This document shows, in pieces, positions 1 to 7,471 of a DNA stretch of 64,000 bases. Position numbers and translations under genes: made by a program. The notes beneath the pieces were generated by a model. It was given only the letters and a program-made list of their open reading frames with translations, was not told the DNA's origin and did not search any database. Origin of the DNA: a bacterium (lineage in GTDB: Bacteria > Eisenbacteria > RBG-16-71-46 > CAIMUX01); contig JAUIHP010000025.1 in assembly GCA_030431975.1 (NCBI GenBank), positions 16,522 to 80,521 on the forward strand, written 5' to 3'. Numbering within the stretch: the first letter of the stretch is position 1; every line of letters begins with the position of its first letter.

Positions 1-390
1 CACGACCATCCCACACGAACTCCCCTGCCCCATCCGCTTTCGCCAGGGAAGCTTTTTGCACCTGTCGTCCCCGACCGTCGAGCACTTGGGCAACTACTGG
101 TCTATCGTCCTTGACAGGTCATCTGGAATCGGACGCTCTGTCTGAAGGGACTCGGTGCCGGGACAGAGACCCAAAAGGGGCCGCTGGAAGCATCCACACC
201 GCTCGTCCCGGTAACGCCCACGGGAACATCCGCCGTGCCGAGAACCCGTTGTTCGGAGAGGTCAACGTTAGTCGAGATGAACCATGTGGGTCCCCGCTTG
301 GGCACCCCTGACTAGCACGTCAAACCGCTCGCCAGGGGTCACCACGAGTCCTTCCTCATCGAAGGACCGGGAAGGGTGCGTCCATCGCTC
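1..390 (-). pseudogene. Multicopper oxidase C-terminal remnant (decayed copy of the gene at 1929-3200)
   Basis: Minus-strand translation in shifting frames matches the C-terminal third of the intact multicopper oxidase at 1929-3200. Matching blocks include EEGLVVTPGERFDVLVRG (intact copy: EGLLVTPGERFDVLVSG), VLGTADVPV, PAPSPFRQSVRF and, near base 1, QVLDGRGR and EFVWDGR from the FlgD-like tail. The blocks lie in at least three frames, with one break near 113-122, so no single polypeptide can be made. The left edge is cut by the window. On its right the homology stops abruptly at about 390, next to a DUF2933 remnant, which looks like a recombination joint. Confidence 0.8.
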
Positions 391-399
391 GACAGGGCG

Positions 400-616
400 C
401 TTTGAACGGTACCAAGTAGGTCGCTGTGGCCATGTCCGCGATGCATGAAGAGATGCACGAACGGGCACGCAAGGAGGACAAGCCAGGGAAGGGCGCCGAA
501 AAGATGTGCGGGTGCTCGGCGAAGAGAAGGAACGCGGCAATGACCACGAAAACGGCAAGCGCCAAGACTGTCCGCAGAGCCCGTTTCTTCGAGGGTCGGT
601 CGTTGTAGTCCTTCAT
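400..616 (-). pseudogene. DUF2933 small membrane protein, frameshifted copy
   Basis: It starts at ATG 616 (MKDYNDRPSKKRAL) and runs through a membrane segment (VLALAVFVVIAAFLLFAEH). About two bases are then missing relative to the copy at 20688-20915. In the next frame the family signature continues as FGALPWLVLLACPFVHLFMH, followed by RGHGH. DUF2933 proteins are short copper-island membrane proteins with a His-rich tail. The start codon and second codon (AAG) are intact here, unlike in the right-hand copy. The reading frame is broken by the indel, and the 3' end runs into the multicopper oxidase fragment. Confidence 0.75.
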
Positions 617-634
617 CTCGTTCTCTTGTTCGTT

Positions 635-864
635 TCAGGGTCGCCAAGAGACCAGCAGGCCGCGCTAGCGTCCGGGGTCACCTGCTTCCGCGAGGACGAC
701 GACTCTCTTCCAGCGAGTGCTCGTGAAGAGTCTCGCCCCCAGTCAACTTGGCCGGACCCGAGAGGAGAGGGGTGCCCTCGAGAGGGAGCTTCGTTCGGAG
801 GCGGAACCAGCCGTTTGATGATACGGCGTAGGACGGACTCCTGGAGTTCCAAAGCCTGTGGCCA
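635..864 (-). pseudogene. Outer-membrane barrel protein remnant (copy of 19883-20668)
   Basis: The minus strand carries blocks matching the gene at 19883-20668: a stretch equivalent to SPLGSGQVDWG, a piece with the Leu/Glu-rich frame around the conserved CTGGCCACAGGC bases, and the C-terminal TPDASA block followed by a stop at 635-637. The middle is missing (the sequence jumps from the DWG block almost directly to the end) and frames shift. It lies upstream of the DUF2933 remnant, in the same order as the right-hand copy, so both were duplicated together. Confidence 0.7.
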
Positions 865-1010
865 GCTGTGCCTGCCCGTATGGGAATTCCCTGAGTACCG
901 GCTCGTCCTGTCCCTGTGCGATTCTTGTTTTAACATTCTTTTTTGGTTCGGCAGGTGAAGGGGAGGCTTCTTCATCACCATCTGTTACTAACGCATCAGG
1001 AGGCCACGCT

Positions 1011-1925
1011 ATGCTCCATCGGATCGGAATTCCGGAAGGCTTCGGGCTTGTCCCAATCCTCATCGGAGCCACCGCCGCCAGCCTACTCGCTGGAAATGCC
1101 CTTGCCGAACGGCTCGCGGTCGATCTCTACGTACGCCCGGGAACCCTCGCCACAGTGGACGGCACCGTGCTCCCCACCCTCTGCTACGCGGAGCAAGAAA
1201 CCGGGGACGCCGAGCTTCCCCCGCCTGCATTTCGTTTGGAAGCCGGAGATACTTGGGAGGTCACTCTCCACAACCAAGATGATACCGCCCACGGAATCGA
1301 GGTCGTCGGTATCGGCGGTAGCTCTTCTTCGGTCGCACCTGGGTCGTCCGAACTCTTTGTCTTCGACTTCCCCTCATCGGGCACTTTTCTCTACCGCGAT
1401 CCGGTGGCCTACCCGGTGAATCAGGGGGTGGGGCTGGCCGGAATAGTCGAGATCGCGGATCCCGGAGCCACCCATGACGCGGACTTCACTTGGCTGCTCA
1501 TGGATCACTCTGAGGAATGGATGAATGGGGTGGAGTCCGGTCTCTCGATCGATACTGCTGTCTATATCCCGAACTACTTCACCGTGAATGGTCTCTCCGG
1601 GGCCGATACGAGTGGCGATCCTCGCGCCCATATCACCGGCCGGGTGGGCGATCAGCTGCTCATTCGCGTCGCCAATGGGGGTCTCCGAATCCACACCCTT
1701 CACTTTCACGGGTACCACGTCGATGTCATGAGCCGCAACGGCGCTGAGTTGGCCGACCCCATCTCCAAGGACACCGTCCCCATCCCCTCGGGCGAAACGG
1801 CCGAGCTCATGCTTACGCCCCACCAGGGCGGCATCTTTCCAATCCACGATCACGTCGTCCTCTCCGTGGCCGCGAATGGCGTCTATCCCCTGGGTATGAT
1901 CGTCTTCACCGACATTCAGGAGTAA
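1011..1925 (+). CDS. Two-domain multicopper oxidase-like periplasmic protein
   Basis: 304 aa. The start at ATG 1011 is chosen because AGGAGG (998-1003) sits 7 bases upstream; a longer frame reaches back to 858 without support. A hydrophobic leader (residues 10-32) suggests export. Residues 228-234 read HTLHFHG, the HxxHxH copper motif of multicopper oxidases. Near the C-terminus IHDH (278-281) and a Met at 296 occupy the place of the HCHxxxH...M motif, but the type-1 copper Cys is replaced by Asp. It is 3 bases from the next multicopper oxidase gene, and the two probably work together in periplasmic copper handling. Whether this protein alone oxidises anything is doubtful. Confidence 0.75.
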   Translation: MLHRIGIPEGFGLVPILIGATAASLLAGNALAERLAVDLYVRPGTLATVDGTVLPTLCYAEQETGDAELPPPAFRLEAGDTWEVTLHNQDDTAHGIEVVGIGGSSSSVAPGSSELFVFDFPSSGTFLYRDPVAYPVNQGVGLAGIVEIADPGATHDADFTWLLMDHSEEWMNGVESGLSIDTAVYIPNYFTVNGLSGADTSGDPRAHITGRVGDQLLIRVANGGLRIHTLHFHGYHVDVMSRNGAELADPISKDTVPIPSGETAELMLTPHQGGIFPIHDHVVLSVAANGVYPLGMIVFTDIQE

Positions 1926-1928
1926 GTC

Positions 1929-3200
1929 ATGATGAAGCAGCTTGAGATCTCTTTCCCCTTTCCGGGGAGCCCAGCCATCCTGACGTCCGGCCTGGTTCTC
2001 CTCGGCCTACTCGCCGGAGGCGCCGATGCAGCCGACGTCCACTATGACCTCACTTCGAGGATGAACGGCCAGGCGACCCTGAGCGACGGAACCTCGATCA
2101 ACACCTGGGGATTCCGGTTGGGCAGGCAGGGCATGGGTGGCCCCGAAGTTCCGGGCCCGGTCCTTTATGCCAACGAGGGGGACCGAGTCTTCCTCCATTT
2201 CTTTAACATGTCGCCGGAAGACCACACCATCCATCCCCATGGCCTCGATGTGGACCAAGAAAACGACGGCGTACCACAGACCTCCTTCGCCGTGCCCATG
2301 ATGGGCAGGTACACCTACGAGTTCGTCGCACCTCACGCCGGGTCCTACAACTACCATTGCCACGTGGAGACCATCGTCCATCTCCAAATGGGCATGTACG
2401 GCGCGATCAACATCCTGCCCCCGGATGGCTCGAACCATGTCTACGATGGTGGGCCCGCATTCGACTTCGAACGCACCTGGATCACCGCCGAGATTGATCT
2501 GGCCTGGAACACCTCGCCGGGCAACAACGACCTCACCATCTACGAACCCGACTACTTCCTCGTCAATGGCAAGGACGGTCCGGATGTCGCAGGTGACTCC
2601 TATACCACATTCGATCTCGATGGAAGCGACGTAGCGCTGGTCCGGATCGGTAACATGGGCTACCTCCCGGTCCGCTATGGGTTCGATGGGCTCGTGACCG
2701 AGGTCGTCCAGAGCGACGGACGCACCCTCCCGCAGTCCTTCCCGGGCGAGGGGCTCCTCGTCACTCCGGGCGAACGGTTCGACGTTCTCGTGAGCGGCGG
2801 CCCGGCTGGCGTTCAAAACATTCACCTCGAGTACTTGGATCTCTACGACGGGCAGGTTCTCGGGACGGCCGACATCCCGGTAAACGTGACCGAAACGACT
2901 GGAGTCGACACTCCCGACGCGACGGCTGCGCTCTGGGCTTCGGCTCCGGCTCCCAGTCCCTTCCGGGAGAGCGTCCGATTCGAGCTGACCCGCGCCGACG
3001 AAGCACCCCTCCTCGTTCAGGTACTCGACGTGAGGGGGCGCCTATTGACGCAGTCCACCCTGGTTCCGGCTGCCGGATCCGGTGAATTCGTGTGGGACGG
3101 CCGTGATGCAGCCGGGGAGCGGGCCGCCGATGGGATCTACTACGTGCGGTTTTCTTCCGGATCCAACTCGCTCACCCGGAAGGTCACTCTGCTTCACTGA
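1929..3200 (+). CDS. Multicopper oxidase with FlgD-like C-terminal domain
   Basis: 423 aa, start ATG 1929 preceded by AGGAG. A signal peptide spans about residues 15-35. Copper ligands are clear: HTIHPHG (99-105) and HCHVETIVHLQMGM (143-156), with the Cys needed for type-1 copper. The last ~80 residues (VQVLDVRGRLL ... EFVWDGRDAAGE ... GIYYVRF ... RKVTLL) form a FlgD-type Ig-like domain of the kind that ends many secreted proteins of FCB-group bacteria, possibly as a surface sorting signal. The family oxidises Cu(I) or organic substrates in the periplasm. It is translationally close to the preceding oxidase-like gene. A decayed copy of its 3' end lies at 1-390. Confidence 0.82.
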   Translation: MMKQLEISFPFPGSPAILTSGLVLLGLLAGGADAADVHYDLTSRMNGQATLSDGTSINTWGFRLGRQGMGGPEVPGPVLYANEGDRVFLHFFNMSPEDHTIHPHGLDVDQENDGVPQTSFAVPMMGRYTYEFVAPHAGSYNYHCHVETIVHLQMGMYGAINILPPDGSNHVYDGGPAFDFERTWITAEIDLAWNTSPGNNDLTIYEPDYFLVNGKDGPDVAGDSYTTFDLDGSDVALVRIGNMGYLPVRYGFDGLVTEVVQSDGRTLPQSFPGEGLLVTPGERFDVLVSGGPAGVQNIHLEYLDLYDGQVLGTADIPVNVTETTGVDTPDATAALWASAPAPSPFRESVRFELTRADEAPLLVQVLDVRGRLLTQSTLVPAAGSGEFVWDGRDAAGERAADGIYYVRFSSGSNSLTRKVTLLH

Positions 3201-3304
3201 GGCGGCGGGGGTCCAATCCTCCGCCGCTGGACGGGCCGCGCAAGCTCCCCCTGACCTCGGACACGCCGAAGTAGACTTTCTGGCAGAATGCCCAGGAGGT
3301 TCTC

Positions 3305-3571
3305 ATGAAGCGTTCCCGATTCACGGAAGAGCAGATCGTCGCGATCCTGAAGGAGGGCGATGCCGGAGGCACGATCAAGGACCTGTGCCGGCGCCACGGG
3401 ATCAGTCCCGCGATGTACTACCAGTGGAAGTCGAAGTACGGTGGGATGGACGCCTCGGACGTGAAGCGGCTGGATGATCTGGAGCGGGAGAACGCCAAGC
3501 TCAAGCAGATGTATGCCGAGCTCTCCCCCGAGAACAACGCCCTGAAAGACCTCATCCACCGAAAGCTCTGA
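3305..3571 (+). CDS. IS3-family transposase OrfA
   Basis: 88 aa, ATG 3305 with AGGAGG 6 bases upstream. It begins KRSRFTEEQIVAILKE, followed by a helix-turn-helix (GGTIKDLCRRHGISPAMYYQ) and a leucine-zipper-like coiled coil (LERENAKLKQMYAELS), ending in DLIHRKL. This is the normal full length for OrfA of the IS407 group. In an intact element OrfA binds the IS ends and OrfB is made by frameshifting. The OrfB partner here is reduced to a remnant, so OrfA is probably only a leftover or a possible inhibitor of related elements. Confidence 0.9.
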   Translation: MKRSRFTEEQIVAILKEGDAGGTIKDLCRRHGISPAMYYQWKSKYGGMDASDVKRLDDLERENAKLKQMYAELSPENNALKDLIHRKL

Positions 3572-3721
3572 AGCCATCAGAGAAAAGCTACCTGTTCCGA
3601 AGCCTGGCCGAGGTCCGCGAGATCACCGGGGAGTGGCTCCGGATCTACAACGAAACGCGGCCCCACGATGCTCTCGGCAGAGTCCCGCCGAGCGTGTTCC
3701 GAAGGAAGATCGAACCCTAAA
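3572..3721 (+). pseudogene. IS3-family transposase OrfB, large internal deletion
   Basis: In the frame shifted relative to OrfA, the sequence starts KPSEKSYLFRSL, the usual OrfB beginning, and jumps to the OrfB C-terminus: EVREITGEWLRIYNETRPHD, then ALGRVPPSVF and a stop at 3719-3721. The DDE catalytic core (roughly 220 residues in the family) is absent. The YN..RPH signature identifies the C-terminal end of IS3-type integrases. Confidence 0.8.
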
Positions 3722-3751
3722 TGTGCCGCGCCTGAGTTTCCGCCGATGTCA

Positions 3752-4319
3752 GCATGTGACGTGTCAGCCTGAACGGGACAGAGCCAAGGTTTAGCACAGA
3801 GGACGATAGTCCGGTCACCGGGAGAAGCTATCGACTGCGGAACAAGACTGGCGCGAAGAGCGCTTCGTGAGGTAGAAATCTAAACACGGAGTGGGCGGTT
3901 ATGAACCGACCGCCAATGGCCGGTTATGAACCGACCGGTGACAGCGTTCTGAGGTTGCGGGGCGTCCGTTCCAGCCCGCCGGAGATGATTTCGGTTCCTC
4001 TCAGGGCGACGCGCTAGGGTGGCCGGCGAACCCGGTTCTCGTTGTCGTGGGAGAGCTCCGAGACAAGTTTCCAACCGTGCCACCGTGCCACGCCCGGTGA
4101 AGGCAGATGCCCCCGTCCTGGCCAGCGACTTCCAAGGCGACACCTGGCCTACCACCGAGTGACTAGCCGGATATCGAGGGCCGACCATGGATCAAGCTGT
4201 TATCGCACACCCAGGTGATCGACGACAGAGGACAGGGACCATGGCTTTGTACCTGCCGAACAATGCACGCTGTCCCAAGCAGGAGCAGTGTCCGAGAGCT
4301 GCTATCGAGGCCGGAGCGC
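3752..4319. other. Intergenic stretch with no recognisable gene
   Basis: Open frames here are short, lack ribosome binding sites and have no recognisable residues. The only structure I see is the pair of palindromic direct repeats at 3896-3937. The stretch lies between the IS remnant and the 3' end of the DUF6370 gene and may be IS-related debris. Confidence 0.5.
3896..3937. repeat. Tandem pair of palindrome-bearing 17-base repeats
   Basis: CGGTTATGAACCGACCG occurs at 3896-3912 and 3921-3937, start to start 25 bases. Each copy contains the palindrome CGGTT-ATG-AACCG. This has the shape of a protein-binding site pair, but no start codon with a credible gene follows within 300 bases. Confidence 0.6.
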
Positions 4320-4715
4320 CTACAGGATCAGCTTCAGAGAGCTCACCACGAAGCGCTCGTTCTCGATCCTCCCTTCGACTTCGGCCTTCCGGATAGCGTT
4401 GCAGAAACCATCCTCTGCATGGGCATCGCCATGATCGTCGATGCTAGTGCCGTCAACGTAATAGGCTTTGCCGTCGATGCGAACCGCGAGATCACAACCG
4501 TCCCCAGAGAGGCCAAACTGGCATTGACCACACGCTGCCTCAACCACCTGACGAATCTCCCTCGGTCGCTGATTCTCCATGCTTCCTTGCTCCCTTTGGG
4601 CACTCTGCTGTCCACGATCCTGCTCTCCGCACCCCATCTCAAAAACGAGAGAGGAGCAGATCACCAAAAACCAGATTGCTCCCGGGCACTGATTCAACTG
4701 TCTCGCTGCCTTCAA
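4320..4715 (-). CDS. DUF6370 family lipoprotein
   Basis: 131 aa. The N-terminus (AIWFLVICSSLVFEMGC) is a short signal with a Cys at the expected lipidation point. The rest matches DUF6370: VEAACGQCQFGL, GCDLAVRIDGKAYYVDGT, IDDHGDAHAEDGFCNAIRKA. The conserved Cys pair CGQC, the later Cys residues and the His-containing DDHGDAH block look suited to metal or redox chemistry; the function is unknown. It starts 22 bases after the stop of the sigma-54 activator gene on the same strand, so it is probably the last gene of the kinase/regulator operon and may be a periplasmic accessory of metal sensing or homeostasis. Confidence 0.75.
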   Translation of the reverse strand: MKAARQLNQCPGAIWFLVICSSLVFEMGCGEQDRGQQSAQREQGSMENQRPREIRQVVEAACGQCQFGLSGDGCDLAVRIDGKAYYVDGTSIDDHGDAHAEDGFCNAIRKAEVEGRIENERFVVSSLKLIL

Positions 4716-4736
4716 GGTTCGGCCTCCCTGGTCTTC

Positions 4737-6104
4737 TCAAGAGATCTCGTACTTCTCCAGGCGGTAACTGAGCACATGGCGCGGAATGCCAAGATAGCTC
4801 GCGGTTCGGGTACGGTTTCCGCCGTGTTTTGCCAAAGCGCGAACAATCACCTCACGCTCAAGATCTGGTAGGGAGAGGCCATCGTCTGGAAGCGTTCCAA
4901 GAAGACCAGCAGGCCCTCCCTGGGCCTTCGCTTCCTTTGGCGCTTCAGACTGCGCTCGGAGGCCACCTTCGCCTAGCACATCGGATTCCCGAAGCAGCAC
5001 CATGCGCTGACAGACATTTGCCAGTTGGCGCACGTTCCCCGGCCAAGCCCGCTGCATCAACGCTCGGATCAACCCCGGGCTCGATCGCACCGATGCCCCC
5101 TGGGAGTACTTGCGAACGAAGTGATCCCAGAGCGCTGGGATGTCTTCCTGTCGCTCGCGAAGCGGGGGAATGTGGACCGGTATGACGTTTAGCCGGTAGA
5201 ACAAATCCTCCCGGAAGTGCCCGTCGCGCACTCGATCCTCGAGTTTCGCGTTCGTGGCCGCAACCAACCGCACGTCCACCTCTCTGGGCTCCTGTCCGCC
5301 AACCACATCGATTTCCCCGGTCTCGATCACGCGCAGAAGCTTCGCTTGTAGGTCTGCCGCCAAGTCTCCGACCTCGTCGAGCAGCAGCGTTCCGCCAGCC
5401 GCCTGCAGAAACTTGCCCGGCTTGTCTCTGACGGCCCCCGTGAACGCTCCGCGAACGTGCCCGAAGAGCTCAGCCTCCATTAGATCTCGCGGGATGGCGG
5501 CACAGTTAATGGCGACAAAGGCCTGCTCCCAACGATCTGAGTAGGCGTGGAGCGCCTGAGCTACAACTTCCTTGCCTACGCCGCTCTCGCCCGTGATTAG
5601 GACCGTAGCATCAGTCGGGGCCACGCGTCGTACCTTCTCGACTATGCCCTCCATTGCGGTGGAGACGTAGACGAGGTCGGTTTTCAGCGTCTTCTCTCGC
5701 AGCCGAGCCCGAAGCGTACGATTCTCAGAGAGTAGCTGCCGGCGCTCAAGCGCCTGGTCAATCGTCAGTTTCAGTTCGTCTCGGTTGTAGGGTTTGGTCA
5801 GGTAGTCGTAGGCTCCGAGCTTCATGACTTCAACGGCATCCGCAATGGTCCCGAAAGCCGTAAGGACGATGACTGGAACACCGGGGTCCGTTTCCTTCAC
5901 CCTCCGAACCACTTCCACCCCGTCAATCCCCGGCATCTTGAGATCCGTAACCACAACCTCCGGCCTGAAGGCCTCAAGGGCCGAGAGACCACGCTCGCCG
6001 TTCTCGTGCGACTCAACCTCGTGCCCGAATTCCTCGAGGGCAAACGTCAGCACCTCTCGCAGCCCCGCGTCGTCGTCTATGAGCAGGACCCTAGCCATTT
6101 GCAC
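4737..6104 (-). CDS. Sigma-54-dependent response regulator (NtrC/ZraR type)
   Basis: 455 aa. Receiver domain residues 1-125 with phospho-acceptor Asp54 (VVVTDLKMPG), then an AAA+ domain with Walker A GESGVGKE and the sigma-54 contact loop GAFTGA, and a C-terminal Fis-type helix-turn-helix (GGNRTRTASYLGI). This is full length for the family. Such proteins bind upstream enhancers and use ATP to open sigma-54 promoters. The gene overlaps the kinase gene by 14 bases. The nearest target is the sigma-54 promoter at 7369-7385, which drives the metal-efflux operon on the other strand, so copper or a similar metal is the likely inducer (inference). Confidence 0.93.
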   Translation of the reverse strand: MQMARVLLIDDDAGLREVLTFALEEFGHEVESHENGERGLSALEAFRPEVVVTDLKMPGIDGVEVVRRVKETDPGVPVIVLTAFGTIADAVEVMKLGAYDYLTKPYNRDELKLTIDQALERRQLLSENRTLRARLREKTLKTDLVYVSTAMEGIVEKVRRVAPTDATVLITGESGVGKEVVAQALHAYSDRWEQAFVAINCAAIPRDLMEAELFGHVRGAFTGAVRDKPGKFLQAAGGTLLLDEVGDLAADLQAKLLRVIETGEIDVVGGQEPREVDVRLVAATNAKLEDRVRDGHFREDLFYRLNVIPVHIPPLRERQEDIPALWDHFVRKYSQGASVRSSPGLIRALMQRAWPGNVRQLANVCQRMVLLRESDVLGEGGLRAQSEAPKEAKAQGGPAGLLGTLPDDGLSLPDLEREVIVRALAKHGGNRTRTASYLGIPRHVLSYRLEKYEIS

Positions 6105-7158
6105 CTCGAAGGGGCACTTCCACCTCTACCACCCCGCCCCCACCGGCATCATTCGAGATTTGAATCCTGCCACCGTGCAGTTCGACGATTCGATGTGATA
6201 TCGCCAGGCCAAGCCCCGACCCCTCCTCTTTCGTCGTGAAGAATGGCGTGAAGACGTTCTCAAGCGCGTCGTGGCTGAAGCCGGGACCCGAGTCCCGTAC
6301 TCGAAGTCGAAAGAGTCCATCCCGGGCCTCGCAAACCACCCACACGCTTCCACCCGGTCCTGCCGCTTGACAGGCATTCAGAAGCACGTTCAACACCACC
6401 TGACGAAGCTGCTCGCGATCGCCACGGATTTGGGGCCGGTCCTTGCCGATCGAGTCGTAGTGCACCTGCGCTGCCTGCCCGTGTTTCTGACCTTCGAGAA
6501 GTGTGATGACATCTTCGATTTCGGAGGAGATGGCGAAGTCCCTCTGCTCAAGCCGCCGAGGCCTGGCAAAGGCCAAGAATCGAGCGAGGACGTTGTTCAG
6601 GCGTTCCGACTCTTCGAGTAGAACTCGAAGCATCAGGTGTTTTCTATGGTCGGGCGGAAAGTCGTCCGCAAGGATCTCCGCAGAACCCTTTATGGATGCG
6701 AGGGGATTCCGGATCTCGTGAGCGAGTCCGGCCGAGAGGCGCCCGACTGCCGCGAGCTTCGCTGTCGTGAGCAACTGGCTCTCGGTACTTCGAAGCTGTT
6801 CGAGACTCGTTTGAAGCTCCTCCTGTGCTCTCTTGAGACGGGATACGAGGTATCCCGTAACCAGCCCGACGGCCAGGTAGAGGAACATCTCCAGCAGCTT
6901 CTCCGTGTTGCTCGCCGGGTCGCTCGTGATGTGCCCAAAGGCATGGGGGAAGTACGCGAGACAGACAACCCCAGCAGCCAGAAGCCCCCCTGGGAGTCCA
7001 TGCAGGAACGCAGCGAGGATGATCGGTAGGTAGTAAAGGCGCCGATAGATGTCATGAAGCTGGTGGGCGTGCGTTCCCGTGGAGTAGTGAAGCACGGAAA
7101 CGATGCCAATCGCCAAGTACACGCCGACGAGATACATGTGCGAGCGTTGCCACTTCAC
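6091..7158 (-). CDS. Membrane sensor histidine kinase
   Basis: 355 aa. The N-terminal ~105 residues hold four predicted membrane segments (about 8-25, 42-57, 58-72, 90-105) with several His residues in the loops (HAHQLH at 30-35), followed by a coiled coil. The HisKA box is LSAGLAHEIRNPLASIKG with phospho-acceptor His147; the ATPase domain shows NVLLNACQAAG, DSGPGF and GSGLGLAISHRIV. There is no periplasmic PAS domain; sensing would be membrane-embedded, unlike ZraS or CusS, which have large periplasmic loops. It overlaps the activator gene at its 3' end and is divergent from the efflux operon. Confidence 0.9.
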   Translation of the reverse strand: MKWQRSHMYLVGVYLAIGIVSVLHYSTGTHAHQLHDIYRRLYYLPIILAAFLHGLPGGLLAAGVVCLAYFPHAFGHITSDPASNTEKLLEMFLYLAVGLVTGYLVSRLKRAQEELQTSLEQLRSTESQLLTTAKLAAVGRLSAGLAHEIRNPLASIKGSAEILADDFPPDHRKHLMLRVLLEESERLNNVLARFLAFARPRRLEQRDFAISSEIEDVITLLEGQKHGQAAQVHYDSIGKDRPQIRGDREQLRQVVLNVLLNACQAAGPGGSVWVVCEARDGLFRLRVRDSGPGFSHDALENVFTPFFTTKEEGSGLGLAISHRIVELHGGRIQISNDAGGGGVVEVEVPLRGANG

Positions 7159-7202
7159 CCGTTTTGTCCTTCCCAGTTCTGCAGGCAGAGGGCCATTCCT
7201 AG

Positions 7203-7250
7203 TGGAGAATATCCCACAGCTCCAGTCATCAGCTTGGAGACTATTCTCCA
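7203..7250. promoter_or_regulatory. Candidate enhancer sites for the sigma-54 activator
   Basis: TGGAGACTATTCTCCA at 7235-7250 is a perfect 6+6 palindrome with a 4-base centre. A partner beginning TGGAGAATAT at 7203 lies 32 bases (three helical turns) upstream, so that TGGAGAATA (7203-7211) and TATTCTCCA (7242-7250) also form a perfect inverted repeat. A weaker GAGAGA/TCTCTC pair follows at 7256-7277. The sites are 120-165 bases upstream of the sigma-54 promoter, where enhancers for NtrC-type activators normally lie. Assignment to this regulator is inference. Confidence 0.6.
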
Positions 7251-7368
7251 GTGCTGAGAGACGTCACGCGATCTCTCCCACATCCATTCTCTTTTCGAGA
7301 AGCCGTAACTACCCACAATACAACACACTAAAGTGTCTCTCCGCAACCCCCTCGCTGGAGTAGCTCAG

Positions 7369-7385
7369 TTGGCACGATGCATGCA
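7369..7385 (+). promoter_or_regulatory. Sigma-54 (RpoN) promoter of the metal-efflux operon
   Basis: TTGGCACGATGCATGCA matches the -24/-12 consensus YTGGCACGRNNNTTGCW at all but one constrained position, with exact 10-base spacing between GG and GC. The start of transcription would be near 7396, about 75 bases before the first start codon at 7472. The divergently encoded sigma-54 activator next door supports the call. Confidence 0.8.
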
Positions 7386-7471
7386 ACGTGCCAGTTTGTT
7401 GGCGAACTAGCAGGACACGACACGATGACGAAATGGCACGAACAGTGGATGGAGCTTCCAAGGGACGGATC

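Larger units (their letters stand above)
400..864. repeat. Inverted, decayed duplicate of 20200-20880
   Basis: The minus strand of 400-864 aligns with the plus strand of about 20200-20880 (end of the barrel-protein gene, spacer, DUF2933 gene), with an internal deletion in the left copy. Even the spacer is shared, including the bases around CTTGGCGACC and GAGAACGAGATG. The two copies face each other across the whole copper island. Confidence 0.75.
3252..3751 (+). mobile_element. IS3-family (IS407-like) insertion sequence, internally deleted
   Basis: About 500 bases between imperfect inverted ends: TGACCTCGG at 3252 and the complement of TGACATCGG ending at 3751. It carries a complete OrfA and only the first few and last ~40 codons of OrfB. 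IS3 elements are normally 1.2-1.5 kb, so most of the integrase core has been lost and the copy cannot move by itself. I see no target-site duplication. It sits just after the multicopper oxidase gene. Confidence 0.75.

Noticed and set aside
858..1010. N-terminal extension of the first multicopper oxidase-like gene
   Set aside because: The 51 extra codons lack a ribosome binding site and run into the duplicated remnant; AGGAGG at 998-1003 fixes the start at 1011.
4215..4871. Plus-strand frame of 218 codons
   Set aside because: It overlaps the DUF6370 lipoprotein and the end of the response regulator in antisense, has no ribosome binding site and no recognisable content.
7353..7430. Possible complete tRNA gene at 7353
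   Set aside because: Acceptor and D-arm-like bases are present but there is no anticodon stem, T-arm or matching 3' acceptor strand.
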